From NCBI GenBank assembly GCA_000442015.1, contig KE560903.1, forward strand, positions 49,186 to 113,185: a stretch of DNA of 64,000 bases, written 5' to 3'. Of this stretch, positions 54,669 to 64,000 are shown in pieces. The notes beneath the pieces are model-generated. The model saw only the letters and a program-made list of their open reading frames with translations, was not told the DNA's origin and made no database searches. The stretch comes from Rozella allomycis CSF55. Lineage: Eukaryota; Rozellomycota. Each line of letters begins with the position of its first letter. Position 1 is the first letter of the stretch. Both the position numbers and the translations under genes were made by a program.

Positions 54669-54829
54669 TAAAACAAAAAATATATGTGGCTTAGTTCGTG
54701 CGTCGTTGTGCTCATAATTTTACAATATAAAAATAAAATAAATGTTAGTATCAACCATGCCATTAATAATTCTTCTGACTAGGTCAAATATAATTGTCAC
54801 ACATTTTCTGAAATTTACAAGTTTTTGTT

Positions 54830-55071
54830 ATGCAAGTCGTTAGGTAACAGAAACCGATAGGTTATATTTAGAAAACGTAAAAGCGGTGCAGTAGGAGCAG
54901 CTAAATCAACATCCGCTATGATGAGTCTTTACAGTGACGAATCCCCTGGCTTCAAAGTGTAAAAAGTTATGTTTCTTTAGACGTAGTGAGCCGTTAGTTG
55001 TTCTCGTTTTTAGCATCGTGTTTGTAGGATCTGTCTTTCTACTCCATATCTGGGCAAAATATACAAAATAA
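54830..55071 (+). CDS. SEC61B: Sec61 translocon beta subunit
   Basis: This is the tail-anchored ER protein that supports the Sec61 channel. Exons 54830-54843, 54872-54958 and 54987-55071, with two 28-nt introns, give 61 residues (186 nt). The sequence MQVVRKRKSGAVGAAKSTSA, MMSLYSDESPGFKVEPLVVL and VFSIVFVGSVFLLHIWAK matches the family: basic start, Tyr-Ser/Asp-Glu-Ser-Pro-Gly-x-Lys-Val, one C-terminal helix. The first exon carries only four and two-thirds codons. No uninterrupted frame is long enough to reveal it, so it is easily missed. Confidence 0.93.
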
Positions 55072-55111
55072 AGAAATCAAAAGTCATTATTTATTCATAT
55101 TTTCCTGTCAT

Positions 55112-55636
55112 TTAATCATATTCTGACATTTTATCTAGGTCGATAGGTTGACCTGTCTCGTTAGATTTCAATGGAAAGACGCGATCTACCATTTGCAGCA
55201 CTTCCGTAGTGGGTTGCTGCTTTCTTGCACATTTTTCTGAGCAATAGGTGAAAATGAACTGATCATGATTAATGTCTGAAAATCGAGTTAATTGATGAAT
55301 AGTTGGACAAACGTATACCCGATATGCACTCCAATCCACTACATTTTTAGCACAATTTTCACAAGGTTCATGATTAGGAATCTGAGAGTTCAACACTTCT
55401 GGAAGAACATTTAAATAATCCGCAATCGAATTGTTATTTAAGGCTGAAAGGAAAGCGGCCTCTTTTAATGAAGGCAGATGCTGTGACTTGAGAAGTGCAG
55501 CCTGTGGACTATCTACAGAAGTATCCTTGTCGAAAAATTTGTTGAGTATGTGAGCAATGACAATGTTGAGTTCTTTGTATGGAATTGTTCTGGTGAAAGC
55601 ATGGAAAAGGCAATGAATAGCACCCTTCTTGTCCAT
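55112..55636 (-). CDS. Hypothetical protein with Cys4-type zinc site
   Basis: 174 residues from an ATG (MDKKGAIHCLFHAFTRTIP). The C-terminal half has CENCAKNVVDWSAYRVYVCP and, after a spacer, FTYCSEKCARKQQP, a paired CxxC...C...CxxxC layout that would suit one zinc ion. The N-terminal half is helical (IVIAHILNKFF, LKEAAFLSALNNNSIADYL). A similar Cys cluster ends some leucine-rich repeat proteins, but no repeats are seen here. I do not name a function. It could be the last exon of the armadillo-like gene just upstream, since ~20-30 bp separate them and splice-like AG sites precede the ATG. Confidence 0.5.
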   Translation of the reverse strand: MDKKGAIHCLFHAFTRTIPYKELNIVIAHILNKFFDKDTSVDSPQAALLKSQHLPSLKEAAFLSALNNNSIADYLNVLPEVLNSQIPNHEPCENCAKNVVDWSAYRVYVCPTIHQLTRFSDINHDQFIFTYCSEKCARKQQPTTEVLQMVDRVFPLKSNETGQPIDLDKMSEYD

Positions 55637-55660
55637 TTCTAATTTGCAAGAGTCTAAAGG

Positions 55661-57410
55661 TCAAATGAAAATAAAAACAATACTGATTAATCTCATATTG
55701 TATAGAATTGTGGATCCAAATACATCAACCATGATGTGTTGTGGGAAATTCTCACTTACATCGTCTGCACGAGTACCAATCCTGAGGGAATAAATTCTAT
55801 TTTTTGAAAAATAATTTGATGGGCTTGTAATGGTCTGAGCGCCAACCATAGCCGAGATTACTACATCCACAACATTTTGCTCTGCTAGTTGCGTAAGAAA
55901 AACTCTTCCTTCTTAATACAAAAACTATTTTTGTTTTACCATGAATACTCATTATTGCATTTATTGCATAAAAAGCAGTTCCGATAACGCTCTGCGATGA
56001 TGGAAAATGTTTCACGCCAGTTAATATAGTTTGAATAAAGTTATTCTCCAACAGTTGCTGGTGATTTAGATCTTTTAGAATATTATATTATTGTTCTTAC
56101 ATCTAGAAACAATCATGTGTGATACGCAAAAATATGCGCCGGTTATCGAAGCTTCATCTCTTGCAATTTCCACAATTTTAAGAATATCTTTGAAGATTAC
56201 ATTTCTCGTTGTGGCATCAATATTTAGTCCTAATTTAAAGAAAATGGTGCATTTACTTGAAGAAGTGATAGAAGCAACAAGATTGCAATACGGGATCGCT
56301 ACTTCTATTCCGTTTACAAACCTCGTGTGAATGTTATCGAGAAGCTTTGAGAAATTGGATTCAAATCTAATCAAATCCGCGCTTCTTAAACAATTAACTA
56401 GAACACTAACGCCTTGTAGTAACAAATCTTCATTTTCAGGATACATTTCAATCATTTCAAACACAGCAGGTATCATCCCTTTCTGAACAATAATATTGGC
56501 ATTTTCTTCTGTACTTAAAATTAATAAAATTATGTACCAGAAGAGGAAAGATTAGCCAGCACGGCACACATTTCCGCACTAACATCTGACAAATTCCTGA
56601 ATTTCATAAAGCAATCTATAATCTTGGATGGTACTTTATATTTGTTAACCAGCATTCTGCATTTGTTGTTACAAATCAAGTTTGCCAAGACTGCTGATAA
56701 TTGCTTCAACAAACTTGGCTTATCACTTTCTCGGTCATACACATCAACCAGAGCCGATAAGGAAACCTCATCTTCAAACAACTTTATTGCTTTAGCTATA
56801 TAGCATGAACCAATACGCTTTACTTATTCTTGAAAATATTCGCAGCAACAAGAACACATTTTCATAATTAATTCGAGTAAATGGCATTGTTCTTTTGAAT
56901 CTAGCTAATTCTTCTGTAATATTCTTTTCATTAACAAAGGAAACCATGGATTTCCTCTTAAAAATTACATCCGGCGTCTCCATTGTCAAGAACCACATGA
57001 TGGCTCTGATCAACTTTGTCAACATATCCACTTCTTTATTAAACAAAAGTCTATATGTCTTCATAAACACTTGTATATCAAGATATTTTTTGACAAAACA
57101 ATCAATGATTTCCATGTAAGGAAACACCGGCTCTTCATTTGTTTCCAGATCATAATAAAATAGACAGTTTAAACACGTTTCTATCAAAAGCAACTGTCTA
57201 TCAAAGCTCATTCTCGAAATCAAGTCATCAAATCTTTTGTTTTGTATAGCCTCGTATTCATCTTTATCAAGTTCAAGTCCTTCAGCCTCAAATCCATAGC
57301 ATTTATAGCCTAAATTAAATCTTTTTGCCAACTCTGTCTGCGATACAATCTAAATGAAAATACTTTACCAATTTTACGCTGCTAAACCATGAAACCAAAT
57401 CAAAATTCAT
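55661..57410 (-). CDS. Armadillo-like helical repeat protein, unknown
   Basis: A 28-nt intron joins MNFDLVSWFSS to IVSQTELAKRFNLGYKCYGF. Helical repeats follow through at least four more exons: MSFDRQLLLIETCLNCLFYY, EVDMLTKLIRAIMWFLTMET, YENVFLLLRIFSRI, SLLKQLSAVLANLICNNKCR, VSAEMCAVLANLSSSG and LLLQGVSVLVNCLRSADLIR. The LAxLICNNxx / LANLSSS pattern is that of armadillo repeats. No other domain is seen. Exact exon ends between 55.7 and 56.8 kb were not all fixed, and the 3' end is open to question. Its partner and role are unknown. Confidence 0.55.
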
Positions 57411-57468
57411 TTTGAAATTTCATAAACAAAGCCGTATAAAGTAGTTTAAAAGCATAAGATGATTATTT

Positions 57469-57690
57469 ATTTCAAATCACAATGGTTTGAAAATCCCGCA
57501 AGGTTTTGTTTGAGATATTTTTCCTACTTGTTAGTTTCTTGAAAATCTTCAAGTAACTGTTACAAGAAGGAAAATCCTTCCTCTTGCAATTCAGATTTGC
57601 TAGAGGAGCTGGAATACCTAACTGAGATTGAATTTGATTGCCTTTGACGTGTACCTGAAGTTGGGCTGCACACAAGCAGCGATCAAACAA
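57469..57690 (-). CDS. Uncertain small ORF
   Basis: The minus strand holds an open piece, CLCAAQLQVHVKGNQIQSQL, GIPAPLANLNCKRKDFPSCN and a Lys/Ser-rich end, stopping at 57469-57474. No ATG starts it; a short upstream exon beginning MAKVIHKTRLQ near 57790 is possible but its junction is not clean. I recognise no family. Its position between two well-packed genes is the main reason to list it. Confidence 0.3.
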
Positions 57691-57817
57691 AAATTATCAA
57701 TGAATTGAAACTAAATTAATAGATATAGTTTGAGTAGTGTATCAGAATTATATCACCACTGCAGTCTTGTTTTATGAATTACTTTTGCCATTTGAAAAGA
57801 ATAAAAGCAAATGTTTT

Positions 57818-58424
57818 TTATTGAGCAGACACTCTCGCATGTTCTTCAATTAGCGAATCATCGTATTTATAAGGCACTACTCGACACATTCCAACCACCT
57901 TACCGCCAGACCAAATAGCCTTCACCAATCCAACAAGTTTCACCATAGTTTCCGAATACGAATCCCAATACTCCAATTCATCTACGGCAACATTAAGCAC
58001 AGACAGATCAGGACTCTGTCACACCCACAAACCATTTTTACCTTTCTCCCTTGCGGAAACCACGCCATGTACATGGGACTCCAAATCTCATCAATGTTGG
58101 CTGGATCCTGCGAAATTTCGACTGTGCCGGACATTGAAACAAATGTATTGTTGGCTGGATCAACGAATGCTAGGCATACGTTGTTGTTTGCACGCAGTTC
58201 GGATATCTTTGAGGTATTCAGTGATGTGATGAATTTCAATTCTCCGTTGAATTCTTTGGACTTGTGTGGAACCATGGGGAAACTGCGCAAGCGACCATTC
58301 GGACCTGTGTTTTGAGGAGATGGATGTTACCAGAGACGGTCATCATGCATTGGTGCATTGGAGAAATGAGACGCGATACTTTGTGTAAAGTTTCAGGGTT
58401 TATATTGGTAGTTTTTAATGTCAT
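57818..58424 (-). CDS. FMN-binding split-barrel protein (pyridoxamine oxidase-like)
   Basis: Three exons with two 26-nt introns. MTLKTTNINPETLHKVSRLI leads to MHQCMMTVSGPNGRLRSFPM, VPHKSKEFNGELKFITSLNT and SKISELRANNNVCLAFVDPA, then TFVSMSGTVEISQDPANIDE, WFPQGRKSPDLSVLNVAVDE and LEYWDSYSETMVKLVG. This fits the general-stress-protein-26 / Pnp-oxidase-like family: a small barrel that binds FMN or a related flavin, often with redox roles under stress. The precise reaction is unknown. The start ATG is the only one before the conserved strand. Confidence 0.82.
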
Positions 58425-58541
58425 ATTCGGGATATTGGAATGACTGTATTTATATGATAGACTATCTGATCAAAAGCCAATCTTATCGTATCATTTGGCG
58501 TTCCGATCAATGACCTTGTAAAAATTAAAGAAATATAAATT

Positions 58542-61500
58542 TTATTTAACAGCTATTGGTGAATGTGGTAGACTTTTAGCTATACTCTTTCTTTTAGGGA
58601 CCATTGATCTAGCGTGCCTCTCAATGGCAGATAAACCATCTCTGAATTTTGTTCTGAATAAGACGTTTGCATTGTTAAACATTCCTTCTTTGAGAGAAAC
58701 GACAATGAATTGAGAGCCTTTGAATCTGTTCTTGAATAATTGACCAATATTTTGGGTGTGAGAGAGATCCAAGGCGGCATCTACTTCATCTAAAATGTAC
58801 ATTGGAGCAGGTTTGTATTGAAGTAGAGCTAATATGAGTGACAGTGCAACAAGAGATCTATATTGAAGGTAGAGTGAAGAGATACCTTTGGCCACCAGAG
58901 AGTTCAGTCAGAGATTGCTTCCAAACACCACCCAAGTTGACCTTTACACATAACCCATCAATGATGTCTTGACCTTCAGGTGGATCTAATCTAGCTGTGT
59001 TTCCAGGTAATAGATCACCAAATATGGCACCAAAATCACTATTTAAATTAAATAGATTGTGTTACTTGTTGACTTTAATCCAAGTTTTCTGTAGGGCGTC
59101 TTTCTTGTATTCATCTAATTTAATAATGGTTTGTTCAATATTCTTCTTGTCTTTTTTGACTGTTGAAAGCATTTCCTTTAAACCTTTTTCTTTTTTCTCT
59201 ACAGTGTCAATCATGTCCATAACTTTAACGTTGATGTTTTTTCTTTGTTTTGAGAATAGAGATTCTAATTGAGATAATTTCTTTTTATTTTCATTCATAT
59301 TGTTGAAATCAAACAATGAATTTGGTTTATTAAAATTTCTGTTTAGAATTTAATAAAATATTTACTGTTTTTGATCTTTAATCCAATCATTGTTTGATAA
59401 AAGTTGATTTAAATGAATGTTTGAAGATGCTAATTCATTTTTGAAGGAATCAAAGGAATGATTTAATTGTTGAAGGGTTAATTCTTCTTCTTGAATTGAT
59501 TTTAATTTTTCTTTTTTAATATTTTCAAATTTTGTTAATTCTTTATCAAATTTCAGAAATTTTGATTTTTCAATTTCTAAATTTCTGAAAAGAATTTCTG
59601 AATTTTCTTTTTTAGATAAAATTGAAATTTCCAAATCATTTTCTTCTTTTCTTAAATTTTGAATTGAATTATTTGAAAGATTTATTAATTTGATTATTTC
59701 TTCAATTTCTAATTTCAATTGATTAATGTCTTGTTGTAATGTTTCAAAATTTAATCTAAAATTATTCATTTCTTGAAATTTATTGTTTATTTCATTCTTT
59801 TCTTTTATAATTTTATTCTTTAAATCTATTAAACCCTTGTCTTTATTCTTTTCAAATTTTTTCATTTCATTTTCAATTCTTTTAATTTCATTTAAACAAT
59901 CTTTTTCTTTTCTTTGTAATTCAATTTCAGATTTCTTAATTTCTTCAATTTCTTTAATTATTTCTTTAAATCTTTCAACAATTCTCGTTGATGAATTTGA
60001 ATTGAATTGTTCTTTAAATAGATTAAATTCATATTCTTTCAATTCCAATTGTTTTATTAATTCTTTTAAATCTTTAATTAAATTTAAATCTTTTCTTATT
60101 TTTTCTAATTCTGATTTTTCAGATTCAAATTCTATTTTTAGATCATGAAATTTCCTTAATCTAATTAAGAAATTTGAATTTGTAGATTTTGAACCTCCAG
60201 TTAAAGTACCAGCTGGATCATAAATATCACCATCAATTGTAACACTCTTGACTCTAATTTGTTTATTAAATGTGATTTTATTAGCAGATTCTTTATCATC
60301 ACAAATGAAAATACTCCCAAAAACAAATTCTATCGCTGCTTTCACTTTATCATCAAAATTAACCAAATCAATAGCCAAATGTGATTTCCCATTCGTCGAA
60401 TTCAATGCTAAATCTATTTGCTGTTTATTCAATTTAAAACTAACAATTTTATTCAATGGAATCATCGTGCTTCTCTTTTGTAATTTCCCTTTCTCTAACA
60501 AACTAGTCGCAACCTTTTCATTGTCAACAACAACGTTAAACATTCTCCCACCAGCTGCAACCTCCAATGCCACTGAATACTTCAAATTATCTTCTGACAG
60601 TTTAATCAAATTGGCTACAATTCCCTTCACTTGACTCTTATCAAAATTTGGATATGGATCTGAATACTCAAATTCAAATTGTCTAAATTCTCTCTTCTTT
60701 TCTTCAATCAGTCTCTCCAACTCGTTCAATTTATTCATCTTTATTCTCTCTCTTTCTTTCAACATCCCTTCTTGTTCAATCTTCATTTTATTATTTTCAA
60801 TCTTTGCTTTCATCTCTCTAATTTCTCTTTCATTCTTTTCCAATTCATTTATCATCCCTTGAATCTCCTTCTCGGCCTTTTTAGCCTTTGGTTCAATTTC
60901 TTCCCTTTCTTTATTCAAATGCTCAACTTTAATTTTATTTTGTTCAATACACGTTAAATAATCCCCTCTCTCATTCTTTACATTCTTTATTTGTTCATTA
61001 AAGCCACTTTCATTCCCTTCCTTTGACGAGATCCCTGTTGTTAACCCATGCAGCAATTCTTCATCCTTCTTTACTTGCTCCAACTTTCTTTCATATTCTC
61101 TTTCAATAGTTTCAAAATTAAATCCCTTCAATTCTTCTTCCTTTTCAATCAAATTTCTTTCTACTTTTTCCAATTGTTTCTTCATCTGCAATATTCTGCC
61201 TTGTTCTTCTCCAATTGCTTCTTTTTTCAATTCTAAAACTGTTTTTAATCTAACCAACTCATTATTAGCTACATTAAATTGCTCTTCCATTTCCGCATAC
61301 ATGCCGCCCTTTCTGCATTCTTTGCTTTTCTTCTCTTCAATCATTTTACACTCCTTTTCTACTTGCTTAATCTCTCCATTAAATAGTTTTATATTCTCTT
61401 CACTCTCCTTTATCAATCCTTCCAATTTCTCAATCTCCTTTGTTGCTCTCATCACCTTTGATTCCGCCTGATAATAATCATATGCCACCACAACTCTCCT

Positions 61501-62242
61501 CAATCTATCCACCTCAGTCTCCGTCTTTTGAAACTCCAAATACGCACTCCTCTCCTCTCTCAACTTGTCCAACTTTGGCGTAATAACCTCATTCAACACA
61601 CTCGTAATCTCTTCAACCTTCTTCTCCTTTTTAGCCATAGTAGTCAACGCTTTCGCCTTCCTATCCTCAAACATCCGCGTCCCAGCAGTCTCTTCAATCA
61701 TCGCCAGTATCTCTGGCGGCTTCATATTCAACACCTTGGTAATCTGGCCCTGCATAATCAGAAAATGCGGATTGTTCACATTCAACTGCACTGACTGGAA
61801 CAAATTCTCCACAGTCTTTTGCTGCGCAACATGTCCATTCACCATATACTTGTTCTTCCCTCCCAACACAATCTATCACTCCCCCCTTATATAATTACCT
61901 GTCGGGTAACAGTAATGCGCGCTGAATCGGCAAACCCGATCGGCGAATGCGTCTTGTCCTCGTTATTGAAAATAATCGTCACACTCGCCTTGGTTATCCC
62001 AGCTTGGCCTCGCTTATATATCAAATCTTGCAAATTAGTCGCTCGCACCTATTTATATACTAAAACTATGGTACATGGCGAAGATTCTCTATCCCTAGAA
62101 CAAAACATATCGCATCCAAAATATTGCTCTTGCCTGAGCCGTTAAGTCCAGTTATGGCATTAAACTCTCGGTCCCACTGGGATATCACTGTTCGCTTGGC
62201 ATATGACTTGAATCCTTCGATAATCAATTCTTCTATATGCAT
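58542..62242 (-). CDS. SMC2: Condensin subunit SMC2
   Basis: SMC2 pairs with SMC4 in condensin to compact mitotic chromosomes. [20 protein letters not shown] and the Walker A loop [20 protein letters not shown] begin the head; two 26-nt introns lead to [20 protein letters not shown], a classic SMC2 stretch, and [18 protein letters not shown]. Coiled coils of ~450 residues each flank the hinge ([33 protein letters not shown]). The C-terminal head has [20 protein letters not shown], the signature LTELSGGQ and Walker [14 protein letters not shown]. The ATG at 62242 is 69 bp inside a longer open frame and fits the family start. Codon endings change from G-rich at the start to A/T-rich in the distal coil, as in RPA1. 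Confidence 0.96.
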
Positions 62243-62311
62243 GGCTTGGTTGCTGTTTCCCGCCAAAATTATGGATTGGAAATCATGTTGTTTTAACAGT
62301 GTAAACTTCAA

Positions 62312-62606
62312 AACTTGTATTTATAATTCAAAATTGGCCTTCATTAATTACCAAATAATCAAACCTCCAATTTATTGTATTGTCTTTCAGAAATTATTTT
62401 ATGATTTTGAAGAGGGCTATATGTCCTGATGCGTCATTGTCATTTTGATATTTAATGGAAAGAAATTAGTATCCTATTAGTACTCAGTACTCACAATGAA
62501 TTTCAGCCACCATATTTTAGGTTTAAGGTTTCAAGGGTAGGGATAAAAAGGGAATTCCATGCCAGGGNGGATAAAATGGGAATTCCATGCCAGGGTCCAC
62601 AGTGAA
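62312..62606. other. Spacer with an N join (62568)
   Basis: No gene is visible. Bases 62541-62567 and 62569-62595 are copies around the N with one mismatch (A/T), another unmerged contig overlap. It lies directly upstream of the 2OG oxygenase ATG chosen here, so an upstream exon could be masked. Confidence 0.7.
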
Positions 62607-63929
62607 ATGGATCTTTCCAAAGCGTATAGGGCCTATGAAGCAATGAATGGCATATTTCCCGACAAGGACAACTGTTCTACCCTAAGAAAAACAAAACTCA
62701 TTACAAGTGACCAGGTTTGTGATGGCCTTAGGGAAATCAAGGATAGTAGCATCAAGTTTTTGAGAGGCCAAGTGGAAATTCCAAAGCTTATAGTGTGTGG
62801 AGTTGAGTTTACTAATGGAGTAATGATGGGTTCTCCTGAAGGTGATGACTTTCTTCTGGAAAATGGATCTCCGGCTCCCTTTGGCAAGGGAAAGGAAACG
62901 GTGTACGATGAATCTGTTCGTTTGGCAAAGGAAATAGCAGCAAAGGATATCGAAATTGACATGAAGCTAGAAACAAAAATAGACAATGACCGCTTTCTTC
63001 CATTTGACGAATGGGAAATTGAAACAATAAAGGAAGAAAAGTGTTATATGGATACACTAGAATGTGACCCAGCATTACTCTTTTCGAGCTTAGCACTAGA
63101 TTTGAAGGCCTTTGCTCCTCCATTTAAGAAACTAGTCCCCAAGCTATACAAGTTGCACATTTACGGACAAGGTGGTTTCTTTGAAGAACACGTAGACACC
63201 CTTCATGCGCCCAATCATTATGGAACTCTTATTGTCGGTATCTCAGAAGAATATGCTGGCGGGGATTTGGAGTTGTTCGTCGATGGGGAATGGAAAGGAA
63301 TTAGTTTGTCGTATGTAGGTTAACAGCATGATTATATCATGTTTCATACTGATGTTAAACATAGAGTGAAGCCTGTGACTTCTGGTGTTCGCGCTGTGCT
63401 CCAATTTGATTTGTATGCTGAAGACGATCCAAATTATACCAGTATAATCAAAAAACAAAAAATTGAAAGACACCCTTTGTTAACTACACTCGAAGATTGT
63501 ATTGATTTCCAAAAAAAGTCTGTCTCATTTTTATGTCGTCATGAATATCCGATGTTTGTTGATCCCAGTCTTCTGAAGACTGTAGATTATGAACTTTACA
63601 AAATATTATCCGAGGAATATGATTTGAGAATTGGCATAGCCTTCAATGTAGTAAAACAAGAAGGAGAATCAGAAATAGAACTTTCTAAATCGACTCTTTT
63701 TAGAGTAACTACTGCTGAAAATATTGATGCCATGTTGAAATTTATTGAAACTGGGGAGAAAAAAGACCAATCTAATAAGGAAGTATTATTGTTTTCAGGT
63801 TGGGGTACTTCATTCACCTTTTTGAGTGACACGCCCTATATTGAATATACTGGAAACGAAAGCCAGGCCGGTACACTTACTTATACGACGACGGTAATAT
63901 CCATTCTTAAGAAGAAGGCATCGCAATAA
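62607..63929 (+). CDS. 2-oxoglutarate/Fe(II) oxygenase-like protein
   Basis: A prolyl-4-hydroxylase-like double-stranded beta-helix is visible: KLHIYGQGGFFEEHVDTLHA gives the HxD iron ligands, HYGTLIVGISEEYAGGDLEL a core strand, and FHTDVKHRVKPVTSGVRAVL the distal His and the 2OG-binding Arg. A C-terminal ~190-residue region follows, ending in GWGTSFTFLSDTPYIEYTGN. An in-frame TAA lies at about 63319-63324 between SLSYVG and HDYIMFHTD, with no frame change. Removing 12 bp (GTAGGTTAACAG) would clear it, but that is too short for a normal intron, so it may be a sequence error, an allelic break or a real stop. The substrate is unknown. Confidence 0.72.
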
Positions 63930-64000
63930 TAAACTATTATTATTTATTGCAGTTACAACATTCAATTTTCTGACTAAATATTTTGGATCTAATCTTGATT

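Noticed and set aside
59380-61500. The long pyrimidine-rich plus strand as a microsatellite or regulatory tract
   Set aside because: It is the complement of Lys/Glu-rich SMC2 coiled-coil codons; the bias follows from the protein sequence.

Overview
The window is nuclear DNA from a small, AT-rich, gene-dense eukaryotic genome with very short spliceosomal introns. I could splice more than forty introns by restoring conserved protein reading frames; nearly all are 26-32 nt with GT...AG ends. The gene set is fungal or near-fungal: an AA11-type lytic polysaccharide monooxygenase, a Bromo/BAH chromatin subunit of the RSC type, a CCCH Nab2-like protein and GPI-anchor enzymes. It also carries genes often lost in yeasts: FAM72, NECAP, an MFSD1-like transporter, MMTAG2 and a RanBP-type CTLH protein. 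The ankyrin array with repeated VDPSADNNYAIR cores, the tiny introns and the composition fit an early-diverging, chitin-associated lineage such as Cryptomycota (Rozella-like). That placement is inference; no rRNA is present to confirm it.

Layout. 0.2-11.2 kb: Aurora kinase, a cationic amino-acid transporter, PIG-B, a small secreted protein, NECAP, SBDS, RPS19, a possible glycosyltransferase, TCF25/Rqc1 and FAM72. 11.2-12.6 kb: a gene-poor stretch with unresolved coding fragments, a GC-rich patch and a 102-bp tandem duplication. 12.7-14.2 kb: F-box/ankyrin protein. 14.7-20.3 kb: a small divergent ORF, RNA polymerase I largest subunit and a NOPCHAP1-like protein. 20.3-21.2 kb: an assembly-disturbed spacer with a perfect palindrome. 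21.2-33.1 kb: PPR protein, NUDT21, complex III core protein 2, a 1,906-residue single-pass membrane protein, and RFC4. 33.1-41.0 kb: MFSD1-like transporter, AA11 LPMO, SNF8, a multi-pass membrane protein, PIG-N and MMTAG2. 41.2-46.9 kb: ankyrin-Bromo-BAH protein, CTLH/CRA-UBA protein, Nab2/ZC3H14-like protein. 47-48.2 kb: gene-poor. 48.3-63.9 kb: RPL41, MTHFD/FolD, METTL15, USP12/46, an extended SDR, CELF-type RNA-binding protein, SEC61B, a Cys-rich protein, an armadillo-like protein, an FMN split-barrel protein, SMC2 and a 2OG-Fe(II) oxygenase.

The genes are housekeeping units with no shared pathway cluster. Themes that recur are ribosome production and quality control (SBDS, RPS19, RPL41, RPA1, NOPCHAP1, TCF25), GPI-anchor synthesis (PIG-B, PIG-N), the mitochondrion (QCR2, PPR, METTL15) and chromosome maintenance (Aurora, SMC2, RFC4, Bromo/BAH). 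Neighbouring genes often lie only 6-60 bp apart.

Eight single N bases occur. Seven are each flanked by a near-identical direct duplication of 16-113 bp, and where the site is coding, removing one copy restores a continuous frame. They are unmerged contig ends, and their mismatches look like allelic variation. The eighth (20484) ends a copy of the PPR gene 3' end. I found no convincing transposon, virus copy, rRNA, complete tRNA or CRISPR array.
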